A stretch of DNA of 64,000 nt from CAG-411 sp050875145 (GTDB taxonomy: Bacteria > Bacillota > Clostridia > Lachnospirales > Lachnospiraceae): NCBI GenBank assembly GCA_050875145.1, contig JBNMLH010000001.1, positions 251,762 to 315,761 on the forward strand, given 5' to 3'. A program made the position numbers and the translations under genes. The notes under the pieces were generated by a model that was not told where the DNA came from, did no database searches, and saw only the letters and a program-made list of their open reading frames with translations. Below, one piece after another: positions 9,475 through 18,658 of this stretch (position 1 is its first letter; every line of letters starts with the position of its first letter).

Positions 9475-11025
9475 TTACTCTTCCTTTGCAGATGGCTTCT
9501 TTGTTGCTACTGGTGCTTTTGTTTTCTTTGGTTCTTTTGTCACTACTGGAGCCTTTGTAACTGTTGGAGCCTTCGTTGCCTGTGGCTTCTTTGTCCTACT
9601 TGGTGCAGTGGTTGGTTTTTCATTTTTATTATCCTTATTATCAGACGGCTTTTCCGTAGCCGAATCACTGGACTTTCCGCCCTTTGTTACATATCTTGGT
9701 TCGGCTGCATAGTAACTGGAATTGATTACATCCTTACTTACCTGTTTTCCATTCTCATAAACAATCTTCCATAATTGGGCTTTATATCCAACATGAGCAG
9801 ATTGTGTTACTTCTTCATACCCCTCTGGTAAGCTTTCATCAATCGTTACTTTATCTTCTCCTGGATCAATCTTCTCCAATACCTCTGATTTATATTCTAC
9901 CGTACGATTTTCCAAATCTCTTGTTTCTTTTCCATAGATATTAAAGTATATACTTCTATTCGCAGTATATGCTTCTAAGTAGATTGGTACTTCTGTATTA
10001 TTTTTAAATTTCAAATCCTTGGAACCTTCTGAAATAGCCGCATCCATAGATGGTTCTACATACCCTACAATCATAGAGTGATTATGACGCTCTACAATTT
10101 CCAATTCTGCTTTTAACAATGTGTTATACAATGTAGTAGCCGCCTGACAAACACCTCCACCAATGCTGTCTACAACTTGACCACTGGCATACGCTTTCGA
10201 TACCTGATAACCATTTTCAACCGTAAAAGGCACTAAATGATCTGCTACCGAAAAAGTTTCTCCGGGATAAATGGTGATACCATTTAACAGACTGGCTGCA
10301 TTCACTAAATTTTGTGAACGAGCACTATCTGAGCTGGCAAAACTTGTAGAATAGCTTCCAAGTATATCTTGACATTCTTCTAGCGTTGTGCTGTCATATT
10401 CTGGTGTCGTATCATTCATAATTGCTTCAACCGTAATTCCGCCGTCTATCCACTGTCCTGCTATTACACTTTCTATTTTCTCCGCAGTCTCATCAGCAAC
10501 GATTACTCGTCCATTTTTTTCCTTAATAATTTTAAATTTACCATTTTTTCTCTTTAATTTGGCATTTTCCGCCTGTATATCATAAACAGTACATTTTTGG
10601 GATACAAAGTTTTTTACTTTTTTATCGTCTAGGGTAAATGCTAAATCAATTACCACTTTATCCTTTTCTAAGTCCTTTTTATCCTTATAACGCTTGATAA
10701 TGTCCCCTGTCCTACCATAATTATATGCCTCATTCACAAAGTAATCCACATCACATACATATCCTAATTCCTCTAAGGTAGCTTTGACAGTATGCTTGTC
10801 TATCTTTACAGAAACTGTTTCTTCCTTGGCTTCCTCTACATGTTTCTTTAATGTTTTCGTTGCCTTTTTTACAGTCATGCCACCAACATCAATACTACCT
10901 ATATATATTCCATCATAAATAACATCTTTCTTTGCACTTTTCGCAGATATATAAATAGAGCCTGCCGTAACAGCCAATGCTATACAACCAAGCACTGCAC
11001 AAATCTTTATTATTTTCCCTTTCAT
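9475..11025 (-). CDS. VanW-family cell-wall protein with G5-like domain and Lys/Pro tail
   Basis: The 516-residue protein has an N-terminal membrane anchor (residues 7-28), a YoaR-type putative peptidoglycan-binding region to about 195, a VanW domain at about 225-385 (GETFSVADH, GGGVCQAATTLYN, RHNHSMIVGYVEPSMDA) and a G5-like beta region around 390-455. The last 55 residues are a low-complexity tail of short Thr-Lys-Ala-Pro units, probably cell-wall spanning or wall-binding. VanW function is unknown, but the family sits in the envelope. Ribosome site AAAGGG precedes the ATG. Confidence 0.88.
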   Translation of the reverse strand: MKGKIIKICAVLGCIALAVTAGSIYISAKSAKKDVIYDGIYIGSIDVGGMTVKKATKTLKKHVEEAKEETVSVKIDKHTVKATLEELGYVCDVDYFVNEAYNYGRTGDIIKRYKDKKDLEKDKVVIDLAFTLDDKKVKNFVSQKCTVYDIQAENAKLKRKNGKFKIIKEKNGRVIVADETAEKIESVIAGQWIDGGITVEAIMNDTTPEYDSTTLEECQDILGSYSTSFASSDSARSQNLVNAASLLNGITIYPGETFSVADHLVPFTVENGYQVSKAYASGQVVDSIGGGVCQAATTLYNTLLKAELEIVERHNHSMIVGYVEPSMDAAISEGSKDLKFKNNTEVPIYLEAYTANRSIYFNIYGKETRDLENRTVEYKSEVLEKIDPGEDKVTIDESLPEGYEEVTQSAHVGYKAQLWKIVYENGKQVSKDVINSSYYAAEPRYVTKGGKSSDSATEKPSDNKDNKNEKPTTAPSRTKKPQATKAPTVTKAPVVTKEPKKTKAPVATKKPSAKEE

Positions 11026-11077
11026 TTGTTTATCCCTTTCTCATTGAATTTGACATTCTAAAAAGATTTCGGTATGC

Positions 11078-11182
11078 TTATACTACCGCGTATGCAAACA
11101 AAGACAATACCATAGTAAGAATCATGATACCTGCAATTACACCAAATACTATTTTTTGAAATTTTTTGTTTTGAAATAACAT
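11078..11182 (-). CDS. 34-aa single-TM small protein, DUF4044-like
   Basis: A short frame with a strong AGGAGG eight bases before ATG at 11182. It reads MLFQNKKFQKIVFGVIAG and then a hydrophobic helix, ending in AYAVV. A basic N-terminus plus one C-terminal TM helix is the pattern of DUF4044 small membrane proteins. It lies 52 nt upstream of the VanW gene on the same strand and is probably its operon partner. Confidence 0.7.
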   Translation of the reverse strand: MLFQNKKFQKIVFGVIAGIMILTMVLSLFAYAVV

Positions 11183-11279
11183 AATTATACCTCCTAAAAT
11201 TTGAACCATTCACAACTTGAACAGTCTACAATATGATACTTGTGCAAGTCATACTTTCCTATAGAAAGGTGGAAAACAT

Positions 11280-11882
11280 ATGCCTGCAATGTTTATGTGT
11301 ATTCTCCTGCTCGTACTTTTATATCAATATAAACTAAGAAAATTAGAACAGGAAGAACAAAAAAAGGAAGCAGAATACTTAAAGCTGGAACACAAAGCAT
11401 CTCTTCCAATTAAGCGAAGTCTAAACAACCTTAATTACTTTACAATTTCATTAGACACCCTTCCATTTCATAAGGATGCCACCGGCCGTCTTGCCACTAT
11501 CCAGAGTACAATAACAGATTTGTCCAATAAAAAAATCTGTAACTTAACTGGATTAACTAACACAGACCTGAAGCTGAAGTATGGTGCTAATAATCTTGAA
11601 ACACTCTCAGCTTACGATGAAAACTATACAATTCTTCTTCGTACACTGGCAGAATGGAGTGAGCAGCTCTTTAAAGAAGGCTTTGAAGAAGATGCACTTC
11701 TAGTCTCTCAATATGCTCTACAATGCAATACCGACGTAAGCAAAACCTATACAACCCTAGCTCGAATTTACAAAAAGCAAGGAAATATAGACAAACTCTA
11801 TGCACTACTTCCTATTGCTGAATCCAATTCCGGAATCATTGATTTAAAAAAAGCAATCTACGATGTTTTAAATGAAATTTAA
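11280..11882 (+). CDS. Membrane-anchored hypothetical protein with TPR-like C-terminus
   Basis: A 200-residue protein preceded by AAAGGTGG. An N-terminal hydrophobic anchor (residues 2-16) is followed by a charged coiled-coil stretch (KLEQEEQKKEAEYLK) and a helical C-terminal half with TPR-like spacing (EDALLVSQYALQC, SKTYTTLARIYKKQG). It could be a scaffold on the inner face of the membrane. No catalytic motif is visible and I do not recognise a named family. Confidence 0.7.
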   Translation: MPAMFMCILLLVLLYQYKLRKLEQEEQKKEAEYLKLEHKASLPIKRSLNNLNYFTISLDTLPFHKDATGRLATIQSTITDLSNKKICNLTGLTNTDLKLKYGANNLETLSAYDENYTILLRTLAEWSEQLFKEGFEEDALLVSQYALQCNTDVSKTYTTLARIYKKQGNIDKLYALLPIAESNSGIIDLKKAIYDVLNEI

Positions 11883-11943
11883 TTCGTTATCCTGTGCAGT
11901 CAATCTGAATATCTGGCTGCATCAGGAAAAAACAAATCTATTA

Positions 11944-12693
11944 CTATGAATATCTTCTGCTAATTCTTCCATACTGTAAAATAATCCCATCTATTATTTT
12001 TGATGCCTGACTTTTGGTTAAGGTATCTATACTTGTCCCTTTTTCATCAAAAAATGCTTCAACTTGTATTTTATGATATTTTAGTAAATCTATCAAGTAG
12101 TTTTTTTGCCTTGCCGTCATAGGTTCCGATTTTTTTATCTTCACCTGCATTTCCTTTGGTACAAACTGTTCGGGATTTTCTGTTCCAAACTCTTCTAGTA
12201 TCTTAAAATATACTTTTGCGGTTGTCTCCGCATCTTCAAAGGCCCTATGCGCCCTAGGATTAATGACATCATAAAAACGACTGACTGTTTCCAAATTTTT
12301 CTTTGGCAATTGTGGAAGAAATTTTCTTGCTAAAGTTAGCGTATCCAATCCATATTTTTGAAACGGAATCCCCATTTTCTCTGCCGAAGCCTTTAAAAAA
12401 GAATAATCAAATCTCAGATTATGACCTAGAAGTGTTGTTTCATTTCCTATGAATTTTAAAAAGTCAGTAAAGGCATCCGAAATGTCAGGTGCATCCGCCA
12501 CCATTCTATCCTCAATCCCAGTAATATCATAAATTTTTCTGGATATAGAGATTGGCGGTTTTACCAAAGTAGAAAATGTTTCTACACATTTTCCATTTAC
12601 ATATTTTAATGCTCCTATTTCAATAATAAAATCCTTTTGTGGTTGTAACCCTGTAGTCTCCAAATCAACCGCAATAAACGAATCCACTTTCAT
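11944..12693 (-). CDS. DEDDh 3'-5' exonuclease (DnaQ/PolC-epsilon type)
   Basis: The start at 12693 (MKVDSFIAVDLETTG) is chosen because AAGGAGAG lies before it, not before the ATG 24 nt upstream. The DEDDh motifs are present: D and E in VDLETTG, D in LLGHNLRFDYSFL, and H/D in HRAFEDAETT. A C-terminal helical segment of about 60 residues after the exonuclease domain is not part of the core fold and may bind nucleic acid or a partner. It follows the radical SAM gene by about 40 nt... reading toward lower coordinates, so it is the downstream member of that operon. Confidence 0.88.
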   Translation of the reverse strand: MKVDSFIAVDLETTGLQPQKDFIIEIGALKYVNGKCVETFSTLVKPPISISRKIYDITGIEDRMVADAPDISDAFTDFLKFIGNETTLLGHNLRFDYSFLKASAEKMGIPFQKYGLDTLTLARKFLPQLPKKNLETVSRFYDVINPRAHRAFEDAETTAKVYFKILEEFGTENPEQFVPKEMQVKIKKSEPMTARQKNYLIDLLKYHKIQVEAFFDEKGTSIDTLTKSQASKIIDGIILQYGRISRRYS

Positions 12694-12732
12694 TGTCACT
12701 CTCTCCTTTGTAACCATATCTACTATTACTCA

Positions 12733-14499
12733 TTACCTATCTGTTTCTTTCTCAAATAACCGATATGTCTCTGCCTCCAACGTCAATGGATGACGTTTTT
12801 TATAGGAAAACAGGATATGCCACTGCACCGATTTGATTTCTCCTGTCTTTTCTAATGCCTCAAGATCATAAATAAAATATTCTATATGGGTCATTCTTGC
12901 CATCTGTCTTGCTTGATAATTCTTATATTCAGAAAGTAAGTTTTCCTTTCCTTGCTTATTATATTTCTCCATTTCTTCATAAAAACCATGATACTTTTCT
13001 TTATAACCTTCCAGATTTTTTCCAAAATCAGGACGTGATTTTAGATTTTCTCTCAAATACAAATCATAGATCAAGAGTTCTTTTAATGGCTCTGTAATTT
13101 CTGGCTTTTCACTGGTTACAAACTGTAATAAGATATGGTATCTGGCAATTCGGTTATGATGGACTCCCAAATCGCCCTGTGCTTCATAATATTCGCCAAG
13201 TGCCTGATAAAAATCAAAAGGGGATTCATAGTAATGCATTAAAAAGTTTAATGTATGCACAAATTGCCCACTGTTATAATAAATCTCAACCATATTCTCA
13301 ACCTTTTTTAATGCCAGCACTTCATCAAAATTCAACCATTTTGTAGTTAAAACTTCATAAGGGGCATACGATTTATACTGCATACCATGTGCTAAATGCT
13401 CCTCATGCATTCTAGAACCTTTTAATACTTTTAAAAATCCCAACTGTAACTGATTGGGTCTCCAAGCATAAACCTGATTAAAAGAAATCCGAAAACTATC
13501 ATAATCTTCATACGGCAATCCCGCAATCAAATCCAGATGTTGATGGATATTCTCTCCCTCCTGCACCCGATGTACTGCATAGGACAACTTATCCAAATTC
13601 ATCGTACGATGAATGGCATGAATGGTATCTGCATTTGTAGATTGTACACCAATCTCTAATTGTACCAAACCAATACGCATAGAATTTAGCAACTGCAATT
13701 CTTCCTCATTTAACAAATCCGCGGAAATTTCAAAATGAAAATTTGTAATTCCATTATCATGTTCTATCAGATATCTCCAAATAGCCATTGCATGTTCATG
13801 ATTACAATTAAACGTACGGTCAATAAATTTTACCTGTGGCACTTTTGCATCTAAAAAAATCTGTAGTTCTTTTTTTACCAAATCTATCCTGCGAAGACGT
13901 ATTCCCTTCTCAATGGAAGATAAACAGTAACTACAAGAGAATGGACATCCCCTGCTGGTTTCATAATATACTATTTTATTAGCAAACTCTTCCATATTAT
14001 CATAGGGAAACGGTATTTCACTTAAATCCATAGGTTTTCGAGATTTCGTGTGATGTATTCCTTGCTGATCCCGATATACAATTCCATCTATCTCCTGTAA
14101 ACTTTCTCTACCATCCACATAATGTGCCATAAGTTCTAAAAAAGTCTGTTCTCCTTCTCCTACCACAATTCCATCAATTAACGGCTGCTGTGTCATACAA
14201 GCAGTAGTCTCGTAGGACACTTCTGGTCCTCCTACCCAAATTGGCACATGAGGTAACACTTTTTTCAATTCTACAATCAGACGTTCTACCATATCTATAT
14301 TCCAAATATAACATGAAAACGCAATTAGTTCTGGTTTTTTTCTATAAATGTCCATTAATATATCGTCTACATACTGATTTATTGTATATTCACAAATAGA
14401 AATATGTTCCTGATAAGGCTCTGCATACCGTCTCAAACTGTATACTGCCAAATTAGAATGAATATATTTCGCATTGATAGCCACTAAAAGTATATTCAT
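12733..14499 (-). CDS. B12-binding radical SAM protein with DUF4080-type C-terminus
   Basis: The 588-residue protein begins with a cobalamin-binding Rossmann domain (MNILLVAINAKYIHSNL; PIWVGGPEVSYE), then a radical SAM barrel with the iron-sulfur motif CPFSCSYC near residue 187 and a 200-residue C-terminal helical DUF4080-type region. No histidine DxHxxG motif is obvious, so B12 may bind base-off without a protein ligand. The substrate is unknown. Its ATG overlaps the TGA of a frameshifted small gene upstream. Confidence 0.88.
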   Translation of the reverse strand: MNILLVAINAKYIHSNLAVYSLRRYAEPYQEHISICEYTINQYVDDILMDIYRKKPELIAFSCYIWNIDMVERLIVELKKVLPHVPIWVGGPEVSYETTACMTQQPLIDGIVVGEGEQTFLELMAHYVDGRESLQEIDGIVYRDQQGIHHTKSRKPMDLSEIPFPYDNMEEFANKIVYYETSRGCPFSCSYCLSSIEKGIRLRRIDLVKKELQIFLDAKVPQVKFIDRTFNCNHEHAMAIWRYLIEHDNGITNFHFEISADLLNEEELQLLNSMRIGLVQLEIGVQSTNADTIHAIHRTMNLDKLSYAVHRVQEGENIHQHLDLIAGLPYEDYDSFRISFNQVYAWRPNQLQLGFLKVLKGSRMHEEHLAHGMQYKSYAPYEVLTTKWLNFDEVLALKKVENMVEIYYNSGQFVHTLNFLMHYYESPFDFYQALGEYYEAQGDLGVHHNRIARYHILLQFVTSEKPEITEPLKELLIYDLYLRENLKSRPDFGKNLEGYKEKYHGFYEEMEKYNKQGKENLLSEYKNYQARQMARMTHIEYFIYDLEALEKTGEIKSVQWHILFSYKKRHPLTLEAETYRLFEKETDR

Positions 14500-14697
14500 A
14501 GTTTTCGCTCCCTCTTCTCTTTTTCATTAGCACTAACACTTCGATCAAAACCTAATTCGTTAGCCTCAATATCTTTATTGTAGCGAATCCATAAACCCTG
14601 TGCAAGCAAAAAAATCCCCTTTTTCTGTAGCTATAAAATAACTATTTTCACCTTTCTTACCTGCACTCAATGGATATAGCAAACCAAGCTCTGGCAT
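14496..14697 (-). pseudogene. Frameshifted small gene upstream of the radical SAM gene
   Basis: Two clean frames join here. ATG at 14697 gives MPELGLLYPLSAGKKGEN and continues to GDFF; the other frame gives LLAQGLWIRYNKDIEANELG and ends in KEKRERKL with a TGA that overlaps the radical SAM ATG. The switch falls at a run of seven T residues on the coding strand; with six T the whole would be a single protein of about 66 residues. No good ribosome site precedes the ATG, so it may be a fragment. It could also be a sequencing error or slippage site. Family unknown. Confidence 0.45.
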
Positions 14698-14710
14698 TTT
14701 ACAGTATATA

Positions 14711-14765
14711 AAAAAGGAGCATCAAAGTAACGAATTTCATTCCTCACTTTGAACGCTCCTTTTCC
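14711..14765 (-). terminator. Rho-independent terminator of the Ig-like protein gene
   Basis: AAAAGGAGCATCAAAGT and ACTTTGAACGCTCCTTTT form a near-perfect 17-bp stem, followed on the minus strand by six T residues. It lies 33 nt beyond the stop of the surface protein gene. Confidence 0.85.
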
Positions 14766-14797
14766 ATTCTATGTTCAATTATAATTTGCTATGTGAA

Positions 14798-15880
14798 TTA
14801 TTTTAAAACAATTACAATTTCAACATCTTCTCCTGCTACTACAACAGCCTCTGTTGCAACTAAATCGTTTTTCTTAGCTGTTACAAGATAAAGACCATTT
14901 TCTACTTCCGCTGTCGCTTTTCCGTCTTTTTCCTTTACCTCAATTGCAGTTCCACTTACACTGCCTCCAGTTACATTTACTGCTGCATCTGTTACAACTG
15001 TTCCCTTTGCATCTTTTACAACAACTGTAATTGTTGCACCTGTTACGGCTGGTGTTGTTGTTACGGCTGGCTCTGTTGTTACCTCTGGTGTTGCTGTTAC
15101 CGCTGGTGTTGTAACTGGTGTTGCTGTTACTGCTGGTGTTGTTGTCACTGCTGGTGTTGTTGTTACCGCTGGTGTCGTTGTTACCGCTGGCTCTGTTGTC
15201 ACTGCTGGTGTTGTTGTTACCGCTGGTGTCGTTGTTACCGCTGGCTCTGTTGTCACTGCTGGTGTTGTTGTTACCGCTGGTGTCGTTGTTACAACTGGTG
15301 TTGCTGTCACTGCTGGCTTCTTAGCTGATACTGTTAATGTCCACTTTACAACACAACCTGATTTTGTTGTTGCCTTTAAAACTGTCTTTCCAGCTTTCTT
15401 TGCTGTTACTGTTGCTTTCTTTGCACTGTTTTTCTTAACAGTTGCTACTGCTTTTTTGCTTGATGTAAATGTTACCTTATCACCAGTACCATTTTTCATC
15501 TTTGCAGTTACTACAAACTTAGTTCCTACAGTTGCCTTTTTCTTCTTATTTGAAACTGTAAGTTTCGTCGCACCTACATGTACCTTACATTTTACCTTTT
15601 GCTTTCCAACTGTTGCAGTAATAACCGCTGTTCCAACCTTTACACCCTTTACAGTTACTTTTTTAGCAGTTTTCTTCTTAATAGAGACAACCTTCTTGTT
15701 TGATGTCTTCCATGATACTGTCTTCTTTGCATTCTTAACTGTAATTGTCTTAGAAGCACCCTTCTTTACATATACGTTTTTTGCAATTGTTACTTTTGTT
15801 GCAGCATCAGCAGATAATACTGGTGTTGCTGTTGCAGCTACAGCTACTGCCATTGCTACTGCCATGATTTTCTTTTTCAT
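14798..15880 (-). CDS. Secreted Ig-like surface protein with Thr-Pro repeat linker
   Basis: Start at 15880 (MKKKIMAVAMAVAVA) has AGGAGG upstream; an in-frame ATG 33 nt earlier does not. A signal peptide ends near TPVLSADAA. Residues about 28-190 form two Lys-rich Big_2-like Ig domains. Next comes a 95-residue stretch of six-residue TTPAVT units, with every third unit TEPAVT. The end is a small beta domain (TITVVVKDAKGTVVTDAAVN), of Ig/CNA-B type. No sortase motif or TM anchor is visible, so it may be released or bound through its basic domains. The strong ribosome site and long isolated terminator suggest high expression. Confidence 0.8.
   Translation of the reverse strand: MKKKIMAVAMAVAVAATATPVLSADAATKVTIAKNVYVKKGASKTITVKNAKKTVSWKTSNKKVVSIKKKTAKKVTVKGVKVGTAVITATVGKQKVKCKVHVGATKLTVSNKKKKATVGTKFVVTAKMKNGTGDKVTFTSSKKAVATVKKNSAKKATVTAKKAGKTVLKATTKSGCVVKWTLTVSAKKPAVTATPVVTTTPAVTTTPAVTTEPAVTTTPAVTTTPAVTTEPAVTTTPAVTTTPAVTTTPAVTATPVTTPAVTATPEVTTEPAVTTTPAVTGATITVVVKDAKGTVVTDAAVNVTGGSVSGTAIEVKEKDGKATAEVENGLYLVTAKKNDLVATEAVVVAGEDVEIVIVLK
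15040..15315 (-). repeat. Tandem coding repeat (Thr-Pro units)
   Basis: About fifteen copies of an 18-nt unit encoding TTPAVT or TEPAVT, arranged in part as a 54-nt higher-order repeat (two TTP units plus one TEP unit). Copy-to-copy DNA identity is high, so the length could change by slippage without breaking the frame. Confidence 0.8.
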
Positions 15881-15997
15881 GAACTTCTTCCTCCTTTTTG
15901 TTTCCATTTCCATAATCTGTATAAAATCCTCAAAATCCTTGAAGTTACAGGGTTTTAAAAATTAAACACAGCTTCAAATGTAACATTATTGCAAAAA

Positions 15998-16031
15998 AAA
16001 ATCAAGTATTTCTTTCGATTTACTTGATTTT
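15998..16031 (-). terminator. Terminator downstream of the 91-aa membrane protein gene
   Basis: AAAATCAAGTA and TACTTGATTTT form a perfect 11-bp stem with a 12-nt loop, followed on the minus strand by a run of nine T residues. Confidence 0.88.
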
Positions 16032-16115
16032 CTTAATATTTTTTTCACATTTTAACAAATAGGAGTGACTATTCTAGCTTAACTCCGTACATTTTACTAA
16101 AAGGCACTCCAGGTA

Positions 16116-16391
16116 TTATGCATATACATTAAAATTCCAGCCAATCCATATTCCCACTAAAAGAAAAATAACAGGAAGTGTAATTGTCAACTCCTTACCT
16201 ATAACAAACTTTTTCAACAATACACTATATACCACACATGCAATGACACAAGCAAAAAATAAAATCATCCCCTGCATTGGATGGTCTACTCCATTCATCA
16301 TAGTATAGCCAATCTTTAATAGCATGCCTAAAAATGCTCCTAAAATCGTATCTGATATACAAATCATCAGCGCCTTTACTAAATATTGCAT
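16116..16391 (-). CDS. Small integral membrane protein, three TM helices
   Basis: The 91-residue protein has hydrophobic segments near residues 8-28, 40-60 and 68-88. Ribosome site GAGGGAG precedes the ATG. It is a single gene with its own terminator. No family or partner is apparent. Confidence 0.65.
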   Translation of the reverse strand: MQYLVKALMICISDTILGAFLGMLLKIGYTMMNGVDHPMQGMILFFACVIACVVYSVLLKKFVIGKELTITLPVIFLLVGIWIGWNFNVYA

Positions 16392-16530
16392 ACGTCCACT
16401 CCCTCTTTTCTATCCATAAAGGATATCACCCATCTAATTTTCTAAATCCTATTCTTTTTTCGGCATATTCACACTAATATCTTAGTGCTCTTACAAAATC
16501 CGGCTCACCATTTCAACTCGTTTTTCTATT

Positions 16531-17196
16531 CTATATCATGGAAAAAGCTCGCCTAAATTTGATTCTACGCTGTTCAAATTCCTCATAAAATTCAACACTC
16601 TGATATGGATTTTCATAAAAAAACTGTAACACCGTCGTTGCCATTTGCTTTTGATGTTCCATTCCATTCTCTTGCAACCACTGTTCAATATCTTTTAACA
16701 GATAATGCCAATTTTTTACAAACATTTCATATTTCGCCAGTTCCGGTGTATCTATCCATTTTTCCACCTTTATCTTGCTTCTCTTTTTCATGCTACATTC
16801 ATTCACCTGCAAAAAATAGGAAAAACCACCATCTTCATAAACCCTTCCCAACGGAAATAACCTACAGATACCAGGACGAGCCTTATGTATGCTGCATCTT
16901 CCCTGTGCATTTAAAAAGTAACATGCATTTTTTTCTCCTGACATTCCAAGGCTTGGAAGTACCATACCATCCACTACAGTCAATTGCACCGCACCAACCT
17001 GTGTCAATTGCTGCAATTCTTTTCCAGTCTCACATCTAAGACGATGCACATCCAACGGATCTAACTGTACCGTATTTCCCATGCCTTTGCAACAATCTGA
17101 ACATCCGATACAGTCCATACAATTGGCACGAACCATATCTGTGCGTTGATACAAACGACCATCTGAAAATTCCTCTAATGTACCTTTCCGCCTCAT
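16531..17196 (-). CDS. YkgJ-family cysteine-cluster protein
   Basis: The 221-residue protein has the Cys cluster CMDCIGCSDCCKGMG near residue 21 and a second set in CYFLNAQGRCSIHKARPGICRLFPLG, the signature of the YkgJ zinc- or iron-cluster family. The biochemical role is unknown. Its ATG overlaps the lgt stop codon (17193-17196), so it is translated with lgt. Confidence 0.88.
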   Translation of the reverse strand: MRRKGTLEEFSDGRLYQRTDMVRANCMDCIGCSDCCKGMGNTVQLDPLDVHRLRCETGKELQQLTQVGAVQLTVVDGMVLPSLGMSGEKNACYFLNAQGRCSIHKARPGICRLFPLGRVYEDGGFSYFLQVNECSMKKRSKIKVEKWIDTPELAKYEMFVKNWHYLLKDIEQWLQENGMEHQKQMATTVLQFFYENPYQSVEFYEEFEQRRIKFRRAFSMI

Positions 17197-17990
17197 ATTT
17201 TTCCTTCCTCACTTCCGCTTTCTTCTACTTTTTCTGTTTCACCTCTATCCCATTTAGAAAACATATAGTACAAAAATAGTCCGATCAAAAACATGATAAT
17301 AGAAATAAACTGTGAAGTAGATAAGATACCTACACTACCTCTTGCCACATCTCCACGTAAAAACTCTACAAAAAAGCGTCCTGCACTATATAGCAACAGA
17401 TATAATGCACCAACCGTTCCTTTTGCCTCCTTGCGTTTTGCATAAAACAGTAATACAAAAAATAGGATAAAATCCAATATAGACGAAATTACCTGTGTAG
17501 GAATCAATGCCACATTGGTAGGTGCTAAATAGGATGTATGATATGTAAATCCTATTGGGGAAGTGGTCTCTTTTCCGTAACAACATCCTGCAAAAAAGCA
17601 ACCAATTCTTCCAAATGCCTGTCCCAATGCAACCTGTGGAATCACCAAATCAAAATAAGGCAAAAAAGCCTGCTTTTTTAACTTGAAATATATTAGATTT
17701 GCTAAAAAGCCACCGATGAGTCCCCCATAAACAACATACCCATTTCCAAAATCCCATAATATAGATAAATCTTTTGCAATATCTGGAAGTACCGTAAGGT
17801 AGTACAATATTCTTGATCCTAAGAAACCACCAACCAAACACATCCAAAGCATATTATAAATCATATCTTCTTCTAATTTTTGTTTTCTTGCCCGAACTAT
17901 AGACACAATAACTGCAGCACAAAAACCAATCGCAATCATAATCCCATACATGTGAACCGTAATTGGTCCAATATTAATATCATTTGGCAT
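17193..17990 (-). CDS. lgt: Prolipoprotein diacylglyceryl transferase Lgt
   Basis: The 265-residue, seven-TM protein carries Lgt motifs: VHMYGIMIAIGF at the start, GGLIGGFLANLIYFKLKK and GRIGCFFAGCCYG. Lgt attaches diacylglycerol to the lipobox Cys of prelipoproteins in the cytoplasmic membrane, for example the beta-helix lipoprotein at 30.5 kb. A short C-terminal Glu-rich tail follows the last helix. It sits between DUF4190 and YkgJ genes in a probable operon. Confidence 0.95.
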   Translation of the reverse strand: MPNDINIGPITVHMYGIMIAIGFCAAVIVSIVRARKQKLEEDMIYNMLWMCLVGGFLGSRILYYLTVLPDIAKDLSILWDFGNGYVVYGGLIGGFLANLIYFKLKKQAFLPYFDLVIPQVALGQAFGRIGCFFAGCCYGKETTSPIGFTYHTSYLAPTNVALIPTQVISSILDFILFFVLLFYAKRKEAKGTVGALYLLLYSAGRFFVEFLRGDVARGSVGILSTSQFISIIMFLIGLFLYYMFSKWDRGETEKVEESGSEEGKI

Positions 17991-18004
17991 ATCTATTTTC
18001 CTTT

Positions 18005-18343
18005 CTAGTTTTTCTCTTGCAACTCGGTTGGCACTGGTGTTGCGATCCGAGACTGCAATTCATTTAAAATACGATTTTCCATATCTTCATACTCACCGCT
18101 TTGTAACAATGCACTACCAACATGCACTACAAAAACTGTAATTAAAATTGCCAGCGTTGATGTTACAATACCTGCAATAGCCATATTTTTTCTTCTATCT
18201 TTATTAAGTATGGCAAATATTCCATATACAGCACCTATAATTCCAAACACACCGCCATAAAACAATGCCGTAAGCAATCCCAACACTCCAAATATAATAG
18301 AAATCACTGCAAATTTTGATGATTTATTTTCTTTCTGTTCCAC
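18005..18343 (-). CDS. DUF4190-type two-TM membrane protein
   Basis: The 112-residue protein begins with GTG (GGAGGCGGAA upstream), reading MEQKENKSSKFAVISIIFGVLG. Two hydrophobic helices with the GIFAILNKDRRKNMAIAGIVTS loop between them match DUF4190. A short acidic tail follows the second helix. It precedes lgt by 14 nt and is probably in the same transcript. Function unknown. Confidence 0.8.
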   Translation of the reverse strand: MEQKENKSSKFAVISIIFGVLGLLTALFYGGVFGIIGAVYGIFAILNKDRRKNMAIAGIVTSTLAILITVFVVHVGSALLQSGEYEDMENRILNELQSRIATPVPTELQEKN

Positions 18344-18496
18344 ACTTCCGCCTCCTCTTTACATTCCTCTACCCTTTATAGCATACTTACCGCCAAAATG
18401 CAATCGTAACAGCTTGTTGGTTACTCCCACTTCATTCCCCCCTTCCTTTTTCCTTCGTCTAAAATTTAATGTAACCGTACAAATAGGATAGTTTTC

Positions 18497-18525
18497 TTGC
18501 AACTAAAAAGTAAAAAGTTTATAAT
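18497..18525 (+). promoter_or_regulatory. Sigma-70-type promoter of the DUF4317 gene
   Basis: TTGCAA, a 17-nt spacer and TATAAT. The leader to the start codon is about 125 nt. The 315-nt gap between the DUF4190 and DUF4317 genes holds only divergent promoter sequence. Confidence 0.65.
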
Positions 18526-18658
18526 GATACAAGGGTTTTAATATCCAAATTTAGGTGTTTTTACTTATTTTTATAAAGTTTGATACAAGATGCCTTACGG
18601 ATTATTTTTACTGTTACCATATTACACAAATATATACAATGGAGGAAACGAGAGGACT

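Noticed and set aside
15118..15965. Leu- and Phe-rich plus-strand frames
   Set aside because: Mirror of the Lys- and Thr-rich surface protein gene on the other strand.
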